DNA from: Paramecium tetraurelia
Taxonomy: Eukaryota > Ciliophora > Oligohymenophorea > Peniculida > Parameciidae
NCBI RefSeq assembly: GCF_000165425.1
Contig: NW_001799008.1
Span: 124,001-188,000, forward strand
Direction of reading: 5' to 3'
DNA: 64,000 nt
The notes beneath the pieces are model-generated. The model was given only the letters and a program-made list of their open reading frames with translations, had not been told where the DNA came from and did not search any database. Position 1 is the first letter of the stretch, and the number at the start of each line of letters is the position of its first letter. Shown here one piece after another: positions 61,491 through 64,000 of the stretch. Both the position numbers and the translations under genes were made by a program.

Positions 61491-62961
61491 ATGATAATTT
61501 TTGCATTAATCACACTGGTGTTGGCCCAAAATGAAACATTAGTCATAAAGTACCCCTAAGACTTAGCTCAGAGACCTGAGTTGGATAAGATAAAATTTAA
61601 TATTGCAAATTTTGGTTTTGTGCCATATGGATAAAGAATTGCAGGTGTGCTTGAAGTAGCATAACCTTTTAATTTTTGTTAACCAAATTTCAATACTACT
61701 AGTACTTATAATAGTGACTATTCAAATGTTAAGGTACTTCTAGTGTAAAGAGGGAATTGCACATTTTACACCAAGGTATATAATAATGATAATTAGACTA
61801 TCAATGCACAATCGTTTGGCTATTAAATGTTGGTGATTGTGGATGATATGGATGAGGAAATAACAGGATTGAATTTGGTCAGCTTGAATGAAACAAAGGA
61901 AATTGATATTCCAGCAATAATGATTTCCAAAAAGTAGGGTGATATAATAAAATAATATATGGATGCAATTACGAGTGATAGAGTGTATATAGTGGTGAAA
62001 TTTCCAGAGATGATCAAAACTGACAAAGTGAACTACCATTATTGGTTTAGTGCAATGGATAAATCGAGCTATTAGTTCTTGGAATAGTTTTATCCATTCC
62101 ATATGGAAATGAAAGATCAATTACAATTCACTCCACATTATGCTATAGACAGATGTGGGATTTGCAAAAAGAACAATTACAACACTCGCAATTAACAATG
62201 CTTATCTGGAGGTAGATATTGTGCAAGTGACCCTGATGCAGACGGTCCTTTGACTGGTCAAGATGCAGTAAGAGAAATTGTCAGACAATTGTGCATCTTC
62301 AAATAAGACTAGTCCAAATGGTGGAGGTATGTTGTAAGGTACAGCGACATCTGTCTAACTTAAATGTAAGCAAAATAATGCTCAATCGAAGTCATGAAGA
62401 AATTGAACATTAATCCTGAAACTATTCAGTCTTGCTATGACAAAAGCTTTAGTGCTGGCGATGATGAACTCGATGACAACACTTTACTTAGCGAATAGCA
62501 TCAAATCAACCTCAACTACTCTGCCACATCTTGGCCCATCTTATACATCAATGACTTAAAATACAAAGGATCCTTGACTGTCTCTACTTATTCCTATAAT
62601 TATGAAACCGGTGCCTAACAACTGATTGACACATCTCATTTCGGACCTTTATAAACCATCTGCAGAAGTTTCAAAGAGGAATCCCTTCCAAGTGTTTGTA
62701 AATAAAGAATGATCGGATACATAGATGACGGAGTCTGGGTATTGTCTTCTCTCATCTTAGGTTGAACACTCTTAGAGTTCCAGCACATGGGTTATCTGGG
62801 TAGTGGTACTCACTACAATGTTACTCCTGATGATTTGTACTACTTTCCTATACAAGAGAATGTTTAGAAAAGAAGCTAATGAACAAATTAATTAATAAGT
62901 CAACATCCATCTGGCTCAATATTATGCATTGAATGAATAGGAGAAAAGTATGAGAAAGTGA
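61491..62961 (+). CDS. Vacuolar-sorting-receptor-like protein
   Basis: A 482-residue type I membrane protein with one 22-nt intron near the 3' end. It has a signal peptide (MIIFALITLVLAQN), a PA domain (VLLVQRGNCTFYTKV, YQMLVIVDD, IPAIMISKKQGD), then the Cys-rich luminal region of plant VSRs. That region reads CLSGGRYCASDPDADGPLTG, GQDAVREIVRQLCIF and MKKLNINPETIQSCYD, with ICRSFKEESLPSVC further on. A single membrane span (TWVIWVVVLTTMLLLMIC) and a short tail (YYALNEQEKSMRK) close it. Plant VSRs carry hydrolases from the Golgi to the vacuole. Here the cargo is probably lysosomal or food-vacuole enzymes. Confidence 0.88.
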
Positions 62962-62973
62962 TTTCTTATATTA

Positions 62974-64000
62974 TCAATACAATTCAACCATTAATTCATT
63001 GACCAAATCTTCAAAGATGCAATCTGTTATCTCCACCAGTGTCTCTGTCTTATCGTGATATCTCCATTCATATTGATACTCCTCTAACTACACTCTTACT
63101 ATATTTCATACTTCGTTCTTTATGCACAATTAAAGTCTCTCGTTCCTTAATTGCTATAAATAGTCAGAATTCATCAAACTCTGCAGTACTTCCTCATAAT
63201 TTAAACTCGATTATATATTCTCATCATCATCATTTATCAATCCACACAATGTCGATGCATATTGGATCACTTTCTCCTTTGCCTTCTCCAATAACACACT
63301 CGCGTTCTCCTCATTGTACAAAGTAACTATTAAATTGCGATTGAATTCCCAAGGATATGGTTGACCATCACAATAATAGAACGGTCTATATTAATTTAGA
63401 ATCTCATTAAAAGTGTCAAAAATAGCTTTATTATGAATTTACTCATACGGATTACTACTTTGCTTAATCTATGATATTATCATACCTATATTTCTTAGAA
63501 TACACAATCTTAAATTGGAAATTCATATTTTTTGTCTTAGACTATATTATATCCATGAATCTTCCTTATTTTATCATATGGCTATAAACCATATGGGTAA
63601 TTCATCCTCTCTATAAATTGATTTAAATCTTCATCTAATTATAATAGACACCAATCATACTTATGATGCTAACACACAGTAATTCTACAAATAAATTAAC
63701 AGTTCCAACATTTGTCTAGATTTCTAAATTATATGGAGTGGCTTGAAATTCAAAATCCATATCCTTCCTTTTGAAATCCTACTACTAATTTTGTATTGGA
63801 TTATGTAAGTGTAAATCCTAAGACTCTAAATAACTTGAATCGGCAGACATTTATTCTAACTTTATTTGATAGTTTACATAACTATTAAATTACAATTGAA
63901 TTGTTTGATTCTAATTCTTAAATGAGTTTCATATCCTAAATAGTCTTTTGCTGAATTTTATTTGTTACACTTTGCATCTGTTGCAATATTTCTTGACACT
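62974..64000 (-). CDS. Hypothetical protein, 5'-truncated by the window edge
   Basis: The stop is at 62974 and the frame is open at base 64000, so the N-terminus lies outside. Introns of 34 (uncertain), 20, 20 and 24 nt are needed. The first part is coiled coil (QEILQQMQSVTNKIQQKT), then comes HHKYDWCLLQLDEDLNQFIE, RMNYPYGLQPYDKI, a distinctive RPFYYCDGQPYPWEFNRN and acidic helices near the end (VEITDCIFEDLVNELMVELY). The last helix recalls C-terminal helices of large coiled-coil cytoskeletal proteins. Not recognised. Confidence 0.65.

Noticed and set aside
61740-62120. A 126-codon frame on the minus strand
   Set aside because: It lies opposite the sorting-receptor exon and is biased in composition. 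The + strand carries the PA-domain protein.

Overview
The window is macronuclear DNA of a ciliate, most likely a Paramecium of the aurelia group. Three things seen in the sequence say so. TAA and TAG are read as Gln throughout, TGA is the only stop, and reading frames only stay open under that code. Genes are cut by introns of about 20-34 nt, mostly GTA...TAG. A trichocyst matrix protein gene (47496-48644) is present, which is specific to this group. The DNA is AT-rich and packed: some divergent start codons lie only 18-35 bp apart and several convergent stop codons only 7-12 bp apart. I saw no tRNA, rRNA, CRISPR or transposon.

Layout. 1-6115: a coiled-coil gene cut by the window edge, a GOLD-domain protein, a mitochondrial prohibitin, a decayed response-regulator receiver domain and a small membrane protein. 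6672-17739: a coiled-coil protein, a BPNT1-type phosphatase, an Arp4-like actin-related protein, an unknown gene, protein phosphatase 1, a large coiled-coil/PH protein, a MORN-like protein and a gamma-SNAP-like protein. 18326-23668: a very divergent cytochrome c, a small IQ protein, a dual-specificity phosphatase, a protein with repeated Phe-x-Pro motifs and a pantothenate-kinase-like protein. 24738-35309: a MORN/IQ protein with a lipid-anchor N-terminus, a second Phe-x-Pro protein, several unknowns, a tRNA 2'-phosphotransferase gene with a one-base frame break, and a 637-residue protein with two truncated-globin domains. 35418-46801: a DHHC palmitoyltransferase, a tubulin tyrosine ligase-like enzyme, HSBP1, a Gemin2-like protein, a CAMK-like kinase, an SRPK-like kinase, a cyclic-nucleotide-gated-type K+ channel and the ruin of a second channel beside it. 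47496-57553: the trichocyst protein, an EB1 protein, a TALE-type homeodomain protein and several lineage-specific proteins. 57588-64000: two tandem secreted lipases, a helical protein, a degenerate FCP-type HAD protein, a vacuolar-sorting-receptor-like protein and an unknown gene cut by the right edge.

These are independent eukaryotic genes, not operons. Shared themes are cilia and microtubules (TTLL, EB1, MORN, IQ and coiled-coil proteins), phospho-signalling (PP1, DUSP, CAMK, SRPK) and the secretory or lysosomal route (lipases, sorting receptor, gamma-SNAP, GOLD protein, trichocyst protein). The most unusual items are the double-globin protein, the TALE homeodomain, the divergent cytochrome c, the degenerate HAD and PanK-like proteins, the channel ruin and the 18-bp divergent gene spacers. 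Gene models come from reading frames by eye with short introns. In nearly all of them the summed exon length is divisible by three, which supports the intron choices.
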